From contig NZ_CP066059.1 in assembly GCF_016127915.1 (NCBI RefSeq), positions 1,570,001 through 1,634,000 of the forward strand: a stretch of DNA of 64,000 nucleotides, given 5' to 3'. The notes beneath the pieces were generated by a model, which did no database searches, was not told the origin of the DNA, and saw only the letters and a program-made list of their open reading frames with translations. Below, one piece after another: positions 33,468 through 41,387 of this stretch. Made by a program: the position numbers and the translations under genes. Each line of letters opens with the position of its first letter. Positions within the stretch are counted from its first letter, which is position 1. Origin of the DNA: Streptococcus oralis. Its GTDB lineage: Bacteria; Bacillota; Bacilli; Lactobacillales; Streptococcaceae.

Positions 33468-34184
33468 TTAAACACCACGTTGGTTGTCGTAGAGGAGGGT
33501 ATGGAGTTGAGGAAGGACGCGGACATTGCCCCAGCTATCATCAGCGGCGATGCGTTCCCAAAGTTCTTTGAGACGGTCCAGTTGGTCTTGGACAATATTG
33601 CCTGTGGCCTTGGGCTCAGGATTTCCAGCCGATAAGAAGAGGACATCTGGTTGGTAGCGTTCTTGAATTCCTTTAGCAAAGGCCAAATCGGCGTCATCAA
33701 AGACAGGGATTTTAAAGGTGACTTTGTCTGGATCCAGTTGGGAAACGATGAAATCCAAGGTCTCAAAGTTGACTTCCATCTTGGAGGAAGGAGGTTTGGG
33801 GCTGAGAGTGACCTGGTCAATATCTTTTAACCAATTTTGCCAGCGAGAACCTTGGGTCTCAACAGCAAGGGTGACACCACGTTCTTTGAGCTTAGTGACC
33901 AGTTCAGCCATGTTGGCTGCTAGGATAGCAGGATTTCCACCAGATAGTGTAACGTAGTCGTAGCTTCCCAGTTTATCCAATTCAGCAATGACCTCGTCAG
34001 CCGTCATGCGAGTTGGTTTTTCAGAACCATCCCAAGTAAAGGCGGAGTCACACCAGTCGCAGTGGTAGTCGCAACCAGCAGTACGGACAAACATGGTTTT
34101 CTGCCCAATAGCACGACCTTCACCTTGAAAGGTTGGGCCGAAAATTTCCAGAACAGGTAGTTTGAGGACACGTTCCCTAGTCAT
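33468..34184 (-). CDS. queE: 7-carboxy-7-deazaguanine synthase
   Basis: 238 aa radical SAM enzyme that turns CPH4 into CDG. The cluster motif C-x3-C-x2-C appears as AGCDYHCDWCDSAF (about residues 33-46), preceded by FGPTFQGEGRAIG. LSGGNPAI is the GGE-like SAM loop. Overlaps queD by 8 bp. Usual order and spacing. Confidence 0.95.
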   Translation of the reverse strand: MTRERVLKLPVLEIFGPTFQGEGRAIGQKTMFVRTAGCDYHCDWCDSAFTWDGSEKPTRMTADEVIAELDKLGSYDYVTLSGGNPAILAANMAELVTKLKERGVTLAVETQGSRWQNWLKDIDQVTLSPKPPSSKMEVNFETLDFIVSQLDPDKVTFKIPVFDDADLAFAKGIQERYQPDVLFLSAGNPEPKATGNIVQDQLDRLKELWERIAADDSWGNVRVLPQLHTLLYDNQRGV

Positions 34185-34620
34185 CTAACCACTCCCGTCT
34201 AAACTCTGCAAAGGCAGTTGGAGTCTCATAGAGGCGAACGTATTCCAAACGGAGACCGCGTTCGTCTGGCAACTCTTGACTCATGGTTTGGAAAATCCAG
34301 TAAACCATGTTTTCAGCAGTCGTGTTCATATAGGGTAGAGTTTCGTTAAGATAGCGATGATCCAAGTGGGGCTCTAAGTAGTCCTTGTAGATACCTTTGA
34401 TGTCTCCAAAGTCATAGGTCATACCCCGTTCATCTAAAAATCCACTGACAGCGATTTGCAGATGGTAGGTGTGACCGTGCAGGGATTTGCATTTTCCCTC
34501 ATAGTGAAAGAGGTGGTGGGCAGCGTCGAAGGTGAACTCTTTTGATACCAGAGTTCTGTGAGGATTGTAGACAAGAGACTCCCCAGTTTCCTGTTTGATT
34601 TCTTTGGGTGCAAAAAACAT
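34177..34620 (-). CDS. queD: 6-carboxytetrahydropterin synthase
   Basis: 147 aa; ATG 34620 shares a base with the queC stop (TAATG) with GAGAGGGTT ahead. Converts dihydroneopterin triphosphate to CPH4. Zinc-binding histidines in FDAAHHL and CKSLHGHTYHL; the catalytic Cys lies in YEGKCKSLHGH and a conserved Glu in VRLYETP. Part of queCDEF. A separate folE for the GTP cyclohydrolase step is not in the window. Confidence 0.95.
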   Translation of the reverse strand: MFFAPKEIKQETGESLVYNPHRTLVSKEFTFDAAHHLFHYEGKCKSLHGHTYHLQIAVSGFLDERGMTYDFGDIKGIYKDYLEPHLDHRYLNETLPYMNTTAENMVYWIFQTMSQELPDERGLRLEYVRLYETPTAFAEFRREWLDD

Positions 34621-35273
34621 TAACCCTCTCCTTTCTGTAAGAGATAAACATCTAAACCATGTTGACGTAAGTGACAAGCTGGGCAATCCCCACAGCCACT
34701 TCCGATAATTCCGTTATAGCAGGTCAAGGTCTTTTCACGGACATAGTCAAAGGCACCGAGTTGGTCGGCTAATTCCCAAGTTTCAGCCTTGTCTAGCCAC
34801 ATGAGAGGTGTTTGGATAACAAAGTTGTAATCCATGGCAAGGTTGAGCGTAACATTGAGAGATTTGACAAAGACATCCCGGCAGTCAGGGTAGCCTGAAA
34901 AATCTGTCTCGCAGACACCTGTCACGATGTCTTTAATGCCTCGTTGCTTGGCAAGAACTGCCGCAAAGGACAGAAAGAGGTGGTTGCGACCGTCAACGAA
35001 GGTATTGGGAACCTCTCCCTCTTTTTGCTCAATCTCTAAATCAGAGGTCAAGGCATTTTCAGTGATTTGCCCCAGTAGAGACATATCTAAGATGTGATGA
35101 GGAATGCCCTGTTCCTTAGCGATTTCTCTAGCAACTTGAATTTCGAGATGATGGCGTTGGCCATAGGCAAAGGTGACTGCTTCGACTGTTTCATAGTGTT
35201 CTTTAGCCCAAAAGAGGCAGGTTGTGGAATCTTGACCGCCACTAAAGACGACCAAGGCTGATTGACGTTTCAT
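34620..35273 (-). CDS. queC: 7-cyano-7-deazaguanine (preQ0) synthase
   Basis: 217 aa; ATG 35273 after GGAAGGAGTACT (an in-frame ATG far upstream at 35378 lies in the leader and is rejected). PP-loop ATPase motif FSGGQDSTT (about residues 8-16) and the zinc cysteines [16 protein letters not shown] at the C-terminus. Converts CDG to preQ0. First gene of the queuosine operon; preceded by a 120-nt structured leader that contains a terminator. Confidence 0.96.
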   Translation of the reverse strand: MKRQSALVVFSGGQDSTTCLFWAKEHYETVEAVTFAYGQRHHLEIQVAREIAKEQGIPHHILDMSLLGQITENALTSDLEIEQKEGEVPNTFVDGRNHLFLSFAAVLAKQRGIKDIVTGVCETDFSGYPDCRDVFVKSLNVTLNLAMDYNFVIQTPLMWLDKAETWELADQLGAFDYVREKTLTCYNGIIGSGCGDCPACHLRQHGLDVYLLQKGEG

Positions 35274-35393
35274 AGTACTCCTTCCAAAGTGGGACATGTT
35301 CAGAGCACGCAAAAAGCTCCCTTGAGGGGAGCTAAAAAATACCAAGTAGAGGTTTTTTTTAGCGATGGCATGTCCCAAACATCGTAATATTCT
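35274..35393 (-). promoter_or_regulatory. Structured 5' leader of queCDEF with pseudoknot and terminator (possible riboswitch)
   Basis: In RNA order (minus strand) I see hairpin 1 CGATG/CATCG (35380-35384 with 35363-35367). Its 12-nt loop holds TGGGACATG (complement of 35369-35377). Hairpin 2 is GCTAAAAAA/TTTTTTAGC (35355-35363 with 35331-35339) with an inner ACC/GGT. A terminator follows: stem AGCTCCC/GGGAGCT (35327-35333 with 35315-35321) and U5. CATGTCCCA (complement of 35290-35298) lies just before the RBS and can pair all 9 bases with the hairpin-1 loop. Hairpin 2 and the terminator share AGC. This is the layout of a ligand-controlled attenuator. It does not fit the preQ1-I or preQ1-II consensus as I remember them. 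Confidence 0.6.
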
Positions 35394-35399
35394 ACCTAC

Positions 35400-35428
35400 A
35401 GTCTAGCATATTTTTTGAAAAATGGCAA
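35400..35428 (-). promoter_or_regulatory. queC promoter
   Basis: TTGCCA (complement of 35423-35428), 17 bp, TAGACT (complement of 35400-35405); transcription would start near 35393. Confidence 0.7.
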
Positions 35429-35435
35429 AGGGCAA

Positions 35436-35467
35436 GAAAAAAGAGACCAAATAAAGCACTTGGTCTC
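35436..35467 (-). terminator. trxA terminator
   Basis: Stem GAGACCAA/TTGGTCTC (35460-35467 with 35443-35450), loop of 9, then T6 on the minus strand. Lies 9 bp beyond the trxA stop. Confidence 0.85.
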
Positions 35468-35475
35468 TCGTGTGA

Positions 35476-35790
35476 TTAGCTCAATTCAGCAACGATGGCC
35501 TTGATTTGTTCTGCTGTGTGAACACCAGCAACTTGTTTCACCACTTGGCCGTCTTTTTTGAAGAGAAGAGTTGGGATAGACATGATTCCAAAGGCACGAG
35601 CTGTGTTTGGATTTTCATCTACGTCCATTTTAACGATTTTCAAGACATCTTCTGAAAGTTCTTCAGATAATTTATCCAAGATTGGACCTTGCATACGACA
35701 TGGACCACACCAAGTTGCCCAGAAGTCTACCAAGACCAAACCGTCTTTTGTTTCTTGTTCAAATGTTGCATCTGTAATTGCTTTTGCCAT
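35476..35790 (-). CDS. trxA: Thioredoxin
   Basis: 104 aa, single thioredoxin domain with active site WCGPC (about residues 28-32) and the cis-Pro in MSIPTLL. Cytosolic disulfide reductase. It follows the DUF4649 gene by 15 bp and probably shares its promoter (36057-36085). RBS AAAAAGGAGAAATAC. Confidence 0.96.
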   Translation of the reverse strand: MAKAITDATFEQETKDGLVLVDFWATWCGPCRMQGPILDKLSEELSEDVLKIVKMDVDENPNTARAFGIMSIPTLLFKKDGQVVKQVAGVHTAEQIKAIVAELS

Positions 35791-35805
35791 TGTATTTCTC
35801 CTTTT

Positions 35806-36027
35806 TTAGTTATATTGGCTTAAATCTTGTTTCATGAGATAGAAGAAGACATCTCCATAAGTCCCATGGTAGTCCAAATCATGACCATTGTAGGTTAATT
35901 TTTGGACAGTGTAGTAATCAGCAACGCCGATAAGGTAGGCATGTTGAGAACGTTCAAAGTCTTGGTAAGACTCGAAAGTCATGGTTCTCTCTTGCTTGCT
36001 GGCGTCTAGATAAGTAATTTCGATCAT
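35806..36027 (-). CDS. DUF4649 family small protein
   Basis: 73 aa, MIEITYLDASKQERTMTFESYQDFERSQHAYLIGVADYYTVQKLTYNG... resembling DUF4649, a streptococcal family of unknown function. RBS AAAGGAGTTTTAT before ATG 36027. Directly upstream of trxA in the same direction. No membrane segment or catalytic motif seen. Confidence 0.8.
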   Translation of the reverse strand: MIEITYLDASKQERTMTFESYQDFERSQHAYLIGVADYYTVQKLTYNGHDLDYHGTYGDVFFYLMKQDLSQYN

Positions 36028-36056
36028 ATAAAACTCCTTTGTTCGATCTTGACTTT

Positions 36057-36107
36057 ATTGTACTCCTTGAAAAGAGGAATGTCAAGAAAAATGATTGCGC
36101 ACGCAAC
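36057..36107 (-). promoter_or_regulatory. DUF4649-trxA promoter with upstream MarR-like site
   Basis: TTGACA (complement of 36080-36085), 17 bp, TACAAT (complement of 36057-36062), near consensus. ATTGCGCACGCAAC (36094-36107), 8 bp beyond the -35, resembles the palindrome in the marR promoter (36575-36588) and so may bind the same regulator. Confidence 0.65.
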
Positions 36108-36124
36108 TTTTTTAGAAAATCTGA

Positions 36125-36505
36125 TTATGAAATGAAATCAAGACTCGTCTCCAGTCTTTCTTCGACAGCCTTTTGCAGGTAAGCTAGAGTTGTCTGTCCC
36201 TCGTCAGTCAGGCAGATAAAACTTGCCCGTCTATCCTGATCGCAACACCGGCGACTAAGCAAACCACAGTTTTTCTCTTCTAGGCGAGCTACCATTCTAG
36301 AAACAGCGCTCGGGCTAAGATGGAGTTTATCTGGTAGGTCAATCTGCCGTAAAGATTTTTCATCAGCTAGGTCCAGATAGTAGAGCAGGTAAAACTCTTT
36401 CAAGGTCAACCTTTGTTCACTCTGCTGGGCAATAGTTTCTTCCAACAAGGTTTCCATTTCCTTTTGACGGCGGTTGTAGTCAAACCACTTTTCCAAATAG
36501 CTCAT
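36125..36505 (-). CDS. MarR-family transcriptional regulator
   Basis: 126 aa; ATG 36505 after AAAGGAGAAAGCA (upstream in-frame ATG at 36586 lies in the operator). Winged HTH: LTLKEFYLLYYLDLADEKSLRQIDLPDKLHLSPSAVSRMVARLEEKNCGLLSRRCCDQDRRASFICLTDEGQ. A CC pair (about residues 94-95) in the wing could be redox-active. Lies between lrgAB and DUF4649-trxA; shared operator-like sequences suggest it governs itself and the trx operon. Confidence 0.9.
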   Translation of the reverse strand: MSYLEKWFDYNRRQKEMETLLEETIAQQSEQRLTLKEFYLLYYLDLADEKSLRQIDLPDKLHLSPSAVSRMVARLEEKNCGLLSRRCCDQDRRASFICLTDEGQTTLAYLQKAVEERLETSLDFIS

Positions 36506-36574
36506 TGCTTTCTCCTTTCTTTTCAAAGTAAAAATCACAAAGTCATCACTGACTGTCTCTACAACACAAGATGA

Positions 36575-36619
36575 TTGCGCATGCAATGATTATACTACTT
36601 TTAACTAATCCTTGCAAGA
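36575..36619 (-). promoter_or_regulatory. marR promoter and palindromic operator
   Basis: On the minus strand TTGCAA (complement of 36614-36619), 18 bp, TATAAT (complement of 36590-36595), directly followed by ATTGC-GCAT-GCAAT (36575-36588). The placement fits autorepression. Confidence 0.7.
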
Positions 36620-36701
36620 AAGAAGAATTGCGATATTTCCTTGAAATTTTCTGAAAAAAGAGTAAACTGGTATGCAAGAAGTCTATTTCGTGGAGTTTAG
36701 G

Positions 36702-37076
36702 ATGAAATTATATGTTCAATTAATGATTCTCTTTGTGATTTCTCTAATCGGAGAGGGAATCTCTAGTTTCTTTCATCTGCCCATCCCAGGCAGTATTATT
36801 GGTTTGATTATTCTCTTTCTAGCCTTACAGTTCAAGTGGCTGAGAACCAGACATGTCAATATGGTCGGGAATTTCTTGCTGGCCAATATGACCATTCTCT
36901 TTTTGCCACCAGCAGTGGGAATCATGGAAAAGTTTGATGTCATTGCTCCTTATCTTTTGCCTATCGTCTTGATTGTCTTTTTTGCGGCTGTCATCAACAT
37001 TATCCTCATCGCTCTAGTGGTTCAGTTTATCAAGAGACGATTTGAGGGAGATTATGAGAAAGGAGATTCCAAATGA
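36702..37076 (+). CDS. lrgA: LrgA/CidA-family holin-like protein
   Basis: 124 aa; ATG 36702 after GTGGAGTTTAGG (a frame extension to 36672 has no RBS). Four transmembrane helices; family core FHLPIPGSIIGLIILFLALQFKWLR and LLANMTILFLPPAVGIME. With LrgB it modulates murein hydrolase activity and lysis and, in streptococci, is linked to pyruvate uptake and stress (family knowledge). Translationally coupled to lrgB (ATGA). Confidence 0.92.
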   Translation: MKLYVQLMILFVISLIGEGISSFFHLPIPGSIIGLIILFLALQFKWLRTRHVNMVGNFLLANMTILFLPPAVGIMEKFDVIAPYLLPIVLIVFFAAVINIILIALVVQFIKRRFEGDYEKGDSK

Positions 37077-37768
37077 GCGAATTTGTATCCAATCCTTTGT
37101 TTGGGATTGCATTATCTATTCTAGCTTATCTATTGGGTATGTTGATTTACAGACGTTTCCCCCATCCATTGACAACACCCTTACTTTTGTCAGCTATTTT
37201 TATCATTATTTTCCTTAAGGCGACGGGTATTTCTTATCAAGATTATTACCAAGGTGGCGTTTATCTGAACAACTTGATTGTCCCATCGACAGTGGCTCTA
37301 GGGATTCCGCTTTATAAGAGCTTTCACTTGATGAAGCACCATGCGCGGAGTATTCTCTTTGGTAGTCTGCTAGCAGTGGTTGTCAATACTAGCTTCACTG
37401 CCATAGTGGCGAAAATATTTGGTATGGACTTTTTCCTAGCTATTTCTCTCTTTCCCAAGTCGGTGACAACCGCTATGGCAGTGGGGATTACAGAAAAATT
37501 GCAAGGTCTGACCACTGTGACCTTGGTTGTCGTAGTGGCGACTGGGATTTTAACCAGTGTGATCGGGCCAACCCTTTTGAAGTGGTTGAAGATTGATGAT
37601 CCAGTGGCTGTCGGACTCTCCCTTGGAGGAACAGGCCACGCAGTCGGAACGGGAACCGCCTTTCGATATGGTTCTATAGCAGGAGCCATGGGTGGTTTAG
37701 CTATCGGTGTTACCGGGATTCTCTATGTCTTTGTCAGCCCTATTGTAGCCAGTTTGATATTAAGTTAA
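37073..37768 (+). CDS. lrgB: LrgB-family protein
   Basis: 231 aa, polytopic. LrgB signature LFPKSVTTAMAVGITEKLQGLTTVT and GHAVGTGTAFRYGSIAGAMGGLAIGVTGI. Partner of LrgA, overlapping its stop by 4 bp. A clean terminator follows at 37776. Complete and of normal length. Confidence 0.93.
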   Translation: MSEFVSNPLFGIALSILAYLLGMLIYRRFPHPLTTPLLLSAIFIIIFLKATGISYQDYYQGGVYLNNLIVPSTVALGIPLYKSFHLMKHHARSILFGSLLAVVVNTSFTAIVAKIFGMDFFLAISLFPKSVTTAMAVGITEKLQGLTTVTLVVVVATGILTSVIGPTLLKWLKIDDPVAVGLSLGGTGHAVGTGTAFRYGSIAGAMGGLAIGVTGILYVFVSPIVASLILS

Positions 37769-37775
37769 AGAAAAA

Positions 37776-37800
37776 CCCAGCTTTCTAGCTGGGCATTTTT
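37776..37800 (+). terminator. lrgAB terminator
   Basis: CCCAGC-TTTCTA-GCTGGG (37776-37793) then CATTTTTT; also serves the convergent ABC operon whose stop lies at 37800. Confidence 0.85.
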
Positions 37801-38528
37801 TATTGCAAATTAACCTTGTTTTTCAAAATATAGTAGGTACCGAGATAGTAGATAGCTGATAAAAAGAGATCGCGCAAGATTTCTGTACCAATCATCATGT
37901 TAAAGTTATTTTCAATTCGGAAAAAGATAGAAACATAACCAATGACGATGGCAATGACGATATAGGCTAGAATTCCCATAGCTGTTCGATACTCGTTAAA
38001 GAGTTGTCCGATAGAGATGGAGAGGTAAATGGATAAAATCCATGCGATTGAACCGACAAATAGTGATAGGGCATACAGCCAGCCGTAGCTGAGGTAAGGG
38101 GAGATGAAGTTATAGAGGGCAGTGAAGTCTTTTTCTATTGGTGTTAAGAAGATGATGATCAATATACTCAAGATAAAGACAATATAGCTTAAGATGGACC
38201 AGACAAGACCGCCTAAAAGTTTTGCAGTGATGATTTGGTGCTCAGAGACAGGCAAGGTCAAGGTCAAGTACCCTTGGCGGTCATAAACACTGCCTTTAAA
38301 TCTTCGGATGATTAAAAAGATTGTTGCAATCCAAAGAGTGACGCTGAGTCCTCCAAAGACTAGTACTAAAAAGAAGATGAAATAAGCAGCATTGTTAGGA
38401 TTGTAACTCTGGCTAAGACTGTTAATAAAAGCTCCAATCAAAACTGAAATTGCAAGTACCGCACCGTAGAGTGCCAGATACCATTTATTGACATTTTTAA
38501 ATTCATAACGAACTAGATTCCAAAACAT
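37800..38528 (-). CDS. ABC transporter permease
   Basis: 242 aa, six hydrophobic helices (LALYGAVLAISVLIGAF, YFIFFLVLVFGGLSVTLWIATIFLI, IVFILSILIIIFLTP, LYALSLFVGSIAWILSIYL, ILAYIVIAIVIGYVSIFF, LFLSAIYYLGTYYIL). The middle segment RRFKGSVYDRQGYLTLTLPVSEHQII is typical of ABC-2 permeases paired with a YtrA-type regulator. Third gene of a GntR-ATPase-permease operon. Substrate unknown; bacitracin-type or lipid-II stress units have this build. Confidence 0.85.
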   Translation of the reverse strand: MFWNLVRYEFKNVNKWYLALYGAVLAISVLIGAFINSLSQSYNPNNAAYFIFFLVLVFGGLSVTLWIATIFLIIRRFKGSVYDRQGYLTLTLPVSEHQIITAKLLGGLVWSILSYIVFILSILIIIFLTPIEKDFTALYNFISPYLSYGWLYALSLFVGSIAWILSIYLSISIGQLFNEYRTAMGILAYIVIAIVIGYVSIFFRIENNFNMMIGTEILRDLFLSAIYYLGTYYILKNKVNLQ

Positions 38529-38543
38529 AATAATCTCCTTTGC

Positions 38544-39239
38544 TTAGGCTTTAAATTCCTGGCGGAAGAGCTGGTCAATTGATTCACCTGACTCGTAACG
38601 AATATCATCAACATTTCCTTGGCGGACGACTTTTCCGTCTTTGAGGAAGATGATCTCATCCAAGATTGGCTCAATATCTGAAATCAAGTGGGTTGAAATC
38701 AGCACCGTAGAGGTTGGTGAGTAGTTATTGATGATGGTATTGAGGATATAGTCACGGGCCGCCGGATCCACGCCTCCGATAGGTTCGTCCAGAACGTAGA
38801 GGCGGGCTTCACGGCTCATAACCAAGATGAGTTGGACCTTTTCCTTGTTCCCTTTTGATAGTTTCTTGAGGCGACTGTTTTCATCAATACCGAGATCGGC
38901 TAAAAGGTGCTGGGCTTTTTCGAGATTGAAATCCTGGTAGAAGGTTTTAAAATAGGTTATAGCATCCTTAACCTTCATCTCTTCATTGAGGTAGGTTGTA
39001 TCTGGTAGGTAGGAGACGATCGCCTTGGTAGCAGGACTTGGATCCTGTCCGTTAATGAGGACACGTCCTTTATTTGGTTGAAGGAGGCCATTGATCAGTT
39101 TGATTAGGGTTGTTTTCCCGGATCCGTTTGGTCCAAGGAGCCCGACAATCTTTCCGGCTGAGATCTCTAGTGAGATATTGTCAAGTGCCGCGGTTGCTCC
39201 ATATGATTTTGTTACATTTTCAAGTGCTAGTAGTGTCAT
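38544..39239 (-). CDS. ABC transporter ATP-binding protein
   Basis: 231 aa. Walker A GPNGSGKTT (about residues 36-44), signature LSKGNKEKVQL (diverged from LSGGQ), Walker B LYVLDEPIGGVD, H-loop STHLIS. The diverged signature and short length match the YtrB/EcsA type. Starts 4 bp after the regulator gene stop and is followed by the permease 15 bp later. Confidence 0.9.
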   Translation of the reverse strand: MTLLALENVTKSYGATAALDNISLEISAGKIVGLLGPNGSGKTTLIKLINGLLQPNKGRVLINGQDPSPATKAIVSYLPDTTYLNEEMKVKDAITYFKTFYQDFNLEKAQHLLADLGIDENSRLKKLSKGNKEKVQLILVMSREARLYVLDEPIGGVDPAARDYILNTIINNYSPTSTVLISTHLISDIEPILDEIIFLKDGKVVRQGNVDDIRYESGESIDQLFRQEFKA

Positions 39240-39243
39240 AGTC

Positions 39244-39612
39244 TTAAACTCCTTTAATATAGTCGCTTAATACATTTGGCAGTTCTTCTTTTTTGTAGCC
39301 AAATTGAAGCATGCAAGAGACGAATTGTTGCAGTTGCTCCTCGGAAAGTTGTTTGCGGGACTGAAGGATGAGGTCCAAATCCTCGGTGACAAAACGACCA
39401 GTTGTCCGCTTGCTGTATACAAATCCTTCACGTTCAAGGTCAGACAAGGCGCGCTGAATGGTATTGGGATTGACCCCGGCCTCGCTCGCCAAATCTCTCA
39501 CGGTAGGGAGCTGTTGGTTGGGTTCCAGTTCATGGGAAACAATCTGTAATTTGATTTTTTCCATAATCTGTAAATAAATCGGTTTTGTATTATCAAATGA
39601 CCAGGACATCAT
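39244..39612 (-). CDS. GntR-family (YtrA-type) regulator
   Basis: 122 aa. HTH: IYLQIMEKIKLQIVSHELEPNQQLPTVRDLASEAGVNPNTIQRALSDLEREGFVYSKRTTGRFVTED, then a short helical tail without the usual GntR effector domain, as in YtrA. Likely represses its own ABC operon. Two ATGs (39612, 39609) are both possible behind GAAAGGAGACT. Divergent from nrdR. Confidence 0.92.
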   Translation of the reverse strand: MMSWSFDNTKPIYLQIMEKIKLQIVSHELEPNQQLPTVRDLASEAGVNPNTIQRALSDLEREGFVYSKRTTGRFVTEDLDLILQSRKQLSEEQLQQFVSCMLQFGYKKEELPNVLSDYIKGV

Positions 39613-39749
39613 AGTCTCCTTTCTTTGTCTTTATTGTTCTAATTAAATAATACAATATAACAAAAAACTTGTCAAGTAAAAATAAGAATTGTTTTGGGAA
39701 TTGCTCAAAAAATGGTATAATGAAAAGAAAACGACAAGGAGGGAAATGC

Positions 39750-40223
39750 ATGCGTTGTCCAAAATGTGGGGCTACCAAGTCAAGTGTTGTTGATAGTCGA
39801 CAAGCCGAAGAAGGAAATACCATCCGCCGAAGACGTGAGTGCGATGAGTGTCAGCATCGTTTTACAACCTATGAACGAGTAGAAGAAAGAACGCTGGTTG
39901 TCGTCAAAAAAGACGGTACACGTGAGCAGTTTTCGAGAGATAAAATCTTTAATGGGATTATCCGCTCAGCCCAGAAACGCCCTGTTTCGAGTGATGAAAT
40001 CGGCATGGTGGTCAATCGTATCGAGCAAAAACTCCGTAGTCGTAGTGAGAATGAGATCCAAAGTGAATATATTGGGTCTTTAGTCATGGAAGAACTGGCG
40101 GAGCTTGATGAGATTACCTATGTTCGTTTTGCCAGTGTTTATCGTAGCTTTAAGGATGTGAGTGAGTTGGAGAGCCTTCTCCAGCAGATCACCCAGTCCT
40201 CTAAAAAGAAAAAGGAAAAGTAA
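39750..40223 (+). CDS. nrdR: Transcriptional repressor NrdR
   Basis: 157 aa; ATG 39750 after AAGGAGGGAAATGC. Zinc ribbon CPKC...CDEC (residues 3-34) and ATP-cone (about 49-139; [30 protein letters not shown]). Senses ATP/dATP and represses ribonucleotide reductase genes by binding NrdR boxes. Its stop is immediately followed by the dnaB ATG, the usual streptococcal nrdR-dnaB-dnaI order. Confidence 0.97.
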   Translation: MRCPKCGATKSSVVDSRQAEEGNTIRRRRECDECQHRFTTYERVEERTLVVVKKDGTREQFSRDKIFNGIIRSAQKRPVSSDEIGMVVNRIEQKLRSRSENEIQSEYIGSLVMEELAELDEITYVRFASVYRSFKDVSELESLLQQITQSSKKKKEK

Positions 40224-41387
40224 ATGAAGCCAAATGACCGTTTTTCTTTTCTAAAGAATAATCGGGTGTCGCAAGATACCTCTTCTCTGGTGCAGTGCTA
40301 CCTCCCGATTATCGGTCAGGAGGCACTGAGCCTCTATCTATATACCATTACCTTTTGGGATGGTGGACAAAAGGAACACCTCTTTTCCCATATCCTCAAT
40401 CACTTAAACTTTGGCATGCCGACCTTGCTCCAATCCTTTAAAATCTTATCTGCCTTAGATCTGTTGACCCTTTATCAAAGGGGAGAAATCTATGAATTAC
40501 AGCTTCATTCTCCCATCTCCAGTCAGGAATTTCTAAGTCATTCTGTCTATAGCAGATTATTAGAGAAAAAGATTGGGGATACAGCTGTTTCTGCTATGAA
40601 GCAGGCTCCAAGTGAGGGAGAAGCACTCTCTGTTTCTTTGAGCCAAGTATTTCCAATCCTGACCGAAGAAGTGACACCAAGCGAGTCTAAAAGCAAGTTA
40701 AAAAATGATTTTGACTTGGAACATTTCCAGCGCCTGATGGCTCGAGATGGCTTGCGTTTTGAAGACGAGCAGGCGGATGTTTTGGAGTTGTTCGCCATCG
40801 CAGATGAAAAAAAATGGACCTGGTTTGAAACTTATCAATTAGCCAAGGCGACAGCGGTGGCTCAGGTTATTTCAGTCAAACGCATGCGTGAAAAAATAGC
40901 ACAAAAACCAGCATCTTCTGACTTCAGCCCCAAAGAAATGACCATTATCAAGGAAGCCAAAAATAAAACTCCCTTGCATTTTTTAGCGGAAATCAAGCAA
41001 ACGCGTAAGGGAAACATCACCCAGAGTGAGCGAGAACTCCTTCACCAGATGGCGTCTTTAGGCTTGTTGGACGAAGTCATTAATATCGTCTTACTTCTAA
41101 CTTTTAACAAGGTTGATTCGGCAAATGTCAATGAAAAATATGCCATGAAGGTCGCAAATGACTATGCTTATCAAAAAATTCGGACAGCAGAAGAGGCTGT
41201 GCTTCGGATTCGAGAGCGTCAGCAAAAAGGGCAAGAAGACCAGAAATCGAAAACGAGCTCGACTAAGACAAATGTTCCCAAGTGGAGCAATCCAGAATAT
41301 AAAAATCAAACCAGTGAGGAAACTCGTCTGGAACTAGAACGTAAAAAACAAGAAATGTTAGCCCGATTAGAAGAAGGAGGAGACTAG
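40224..41387 (+). CDS. dnaB: Replication initiation / membrane attachment protein DnaB
   Basis: 387 aa, firmicute DnaB (helicase co-loader, not the helicase). DnaD-like/DnaB_2 regions: N-terminal winged-helix (SLVQCYLPIIGQEALSLYLYTITFW) and C-terminal FDLEHFQRLMARDGLRFEDEQADVLELFAIADEKKWTWFETYQLAKA...TPLHFLAEIKQTRKGNITQSERELLHQMASLGL. Acidic/Q-rich C-terminal tail. Works with DnaI to load the replicative helicase at oriC and restarts. Contiguous with nrdR and dnaI. Confidence 0.95.
   Translation: MKPNDRFSFLKNNRVSQDTSSLVQCYLPIIGQEALSLYLYTITFWDGGQKEHLFSHILNHLNFGMPTLLQSFKILSALDLLTLYQRGEIYELQLHSPISSQEFLSHSVYSRLLEKKIGDTAVSAMKQAPSEGEALSVSLSQVFPILTEEVTPSESKSKLKNDFDLEHFQRLMARDGLRFEDEQADVLELFAIADEKKWTWFETYQLAKATAVAQVISVKRMREKIAQKPASSDFSPKEMTIIKEAKNKTPLHFLAEIKQTRKGNITQSERELLHQMASLGLLDEVINIVLLLTFNKVDSANVNEKYAMKVANDYAYQKIRTAEEAVLRIRERQQKGQEDQKSKTSSTKTNVPKWSNPEYKNQTSEETRLELERKKQEMLARLEEGGD

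Noticed and set aside
33428-33820. 130-codon minus-strand frame inside queE
   Set aside because: Shadow frame of queE, low-quality composition, no RBS.
35274-35393. Known preQ1-I or preQ1-II riboswitch
   Set aside because: I could not place the conserved bases of either class; kept as an unclassified leader.
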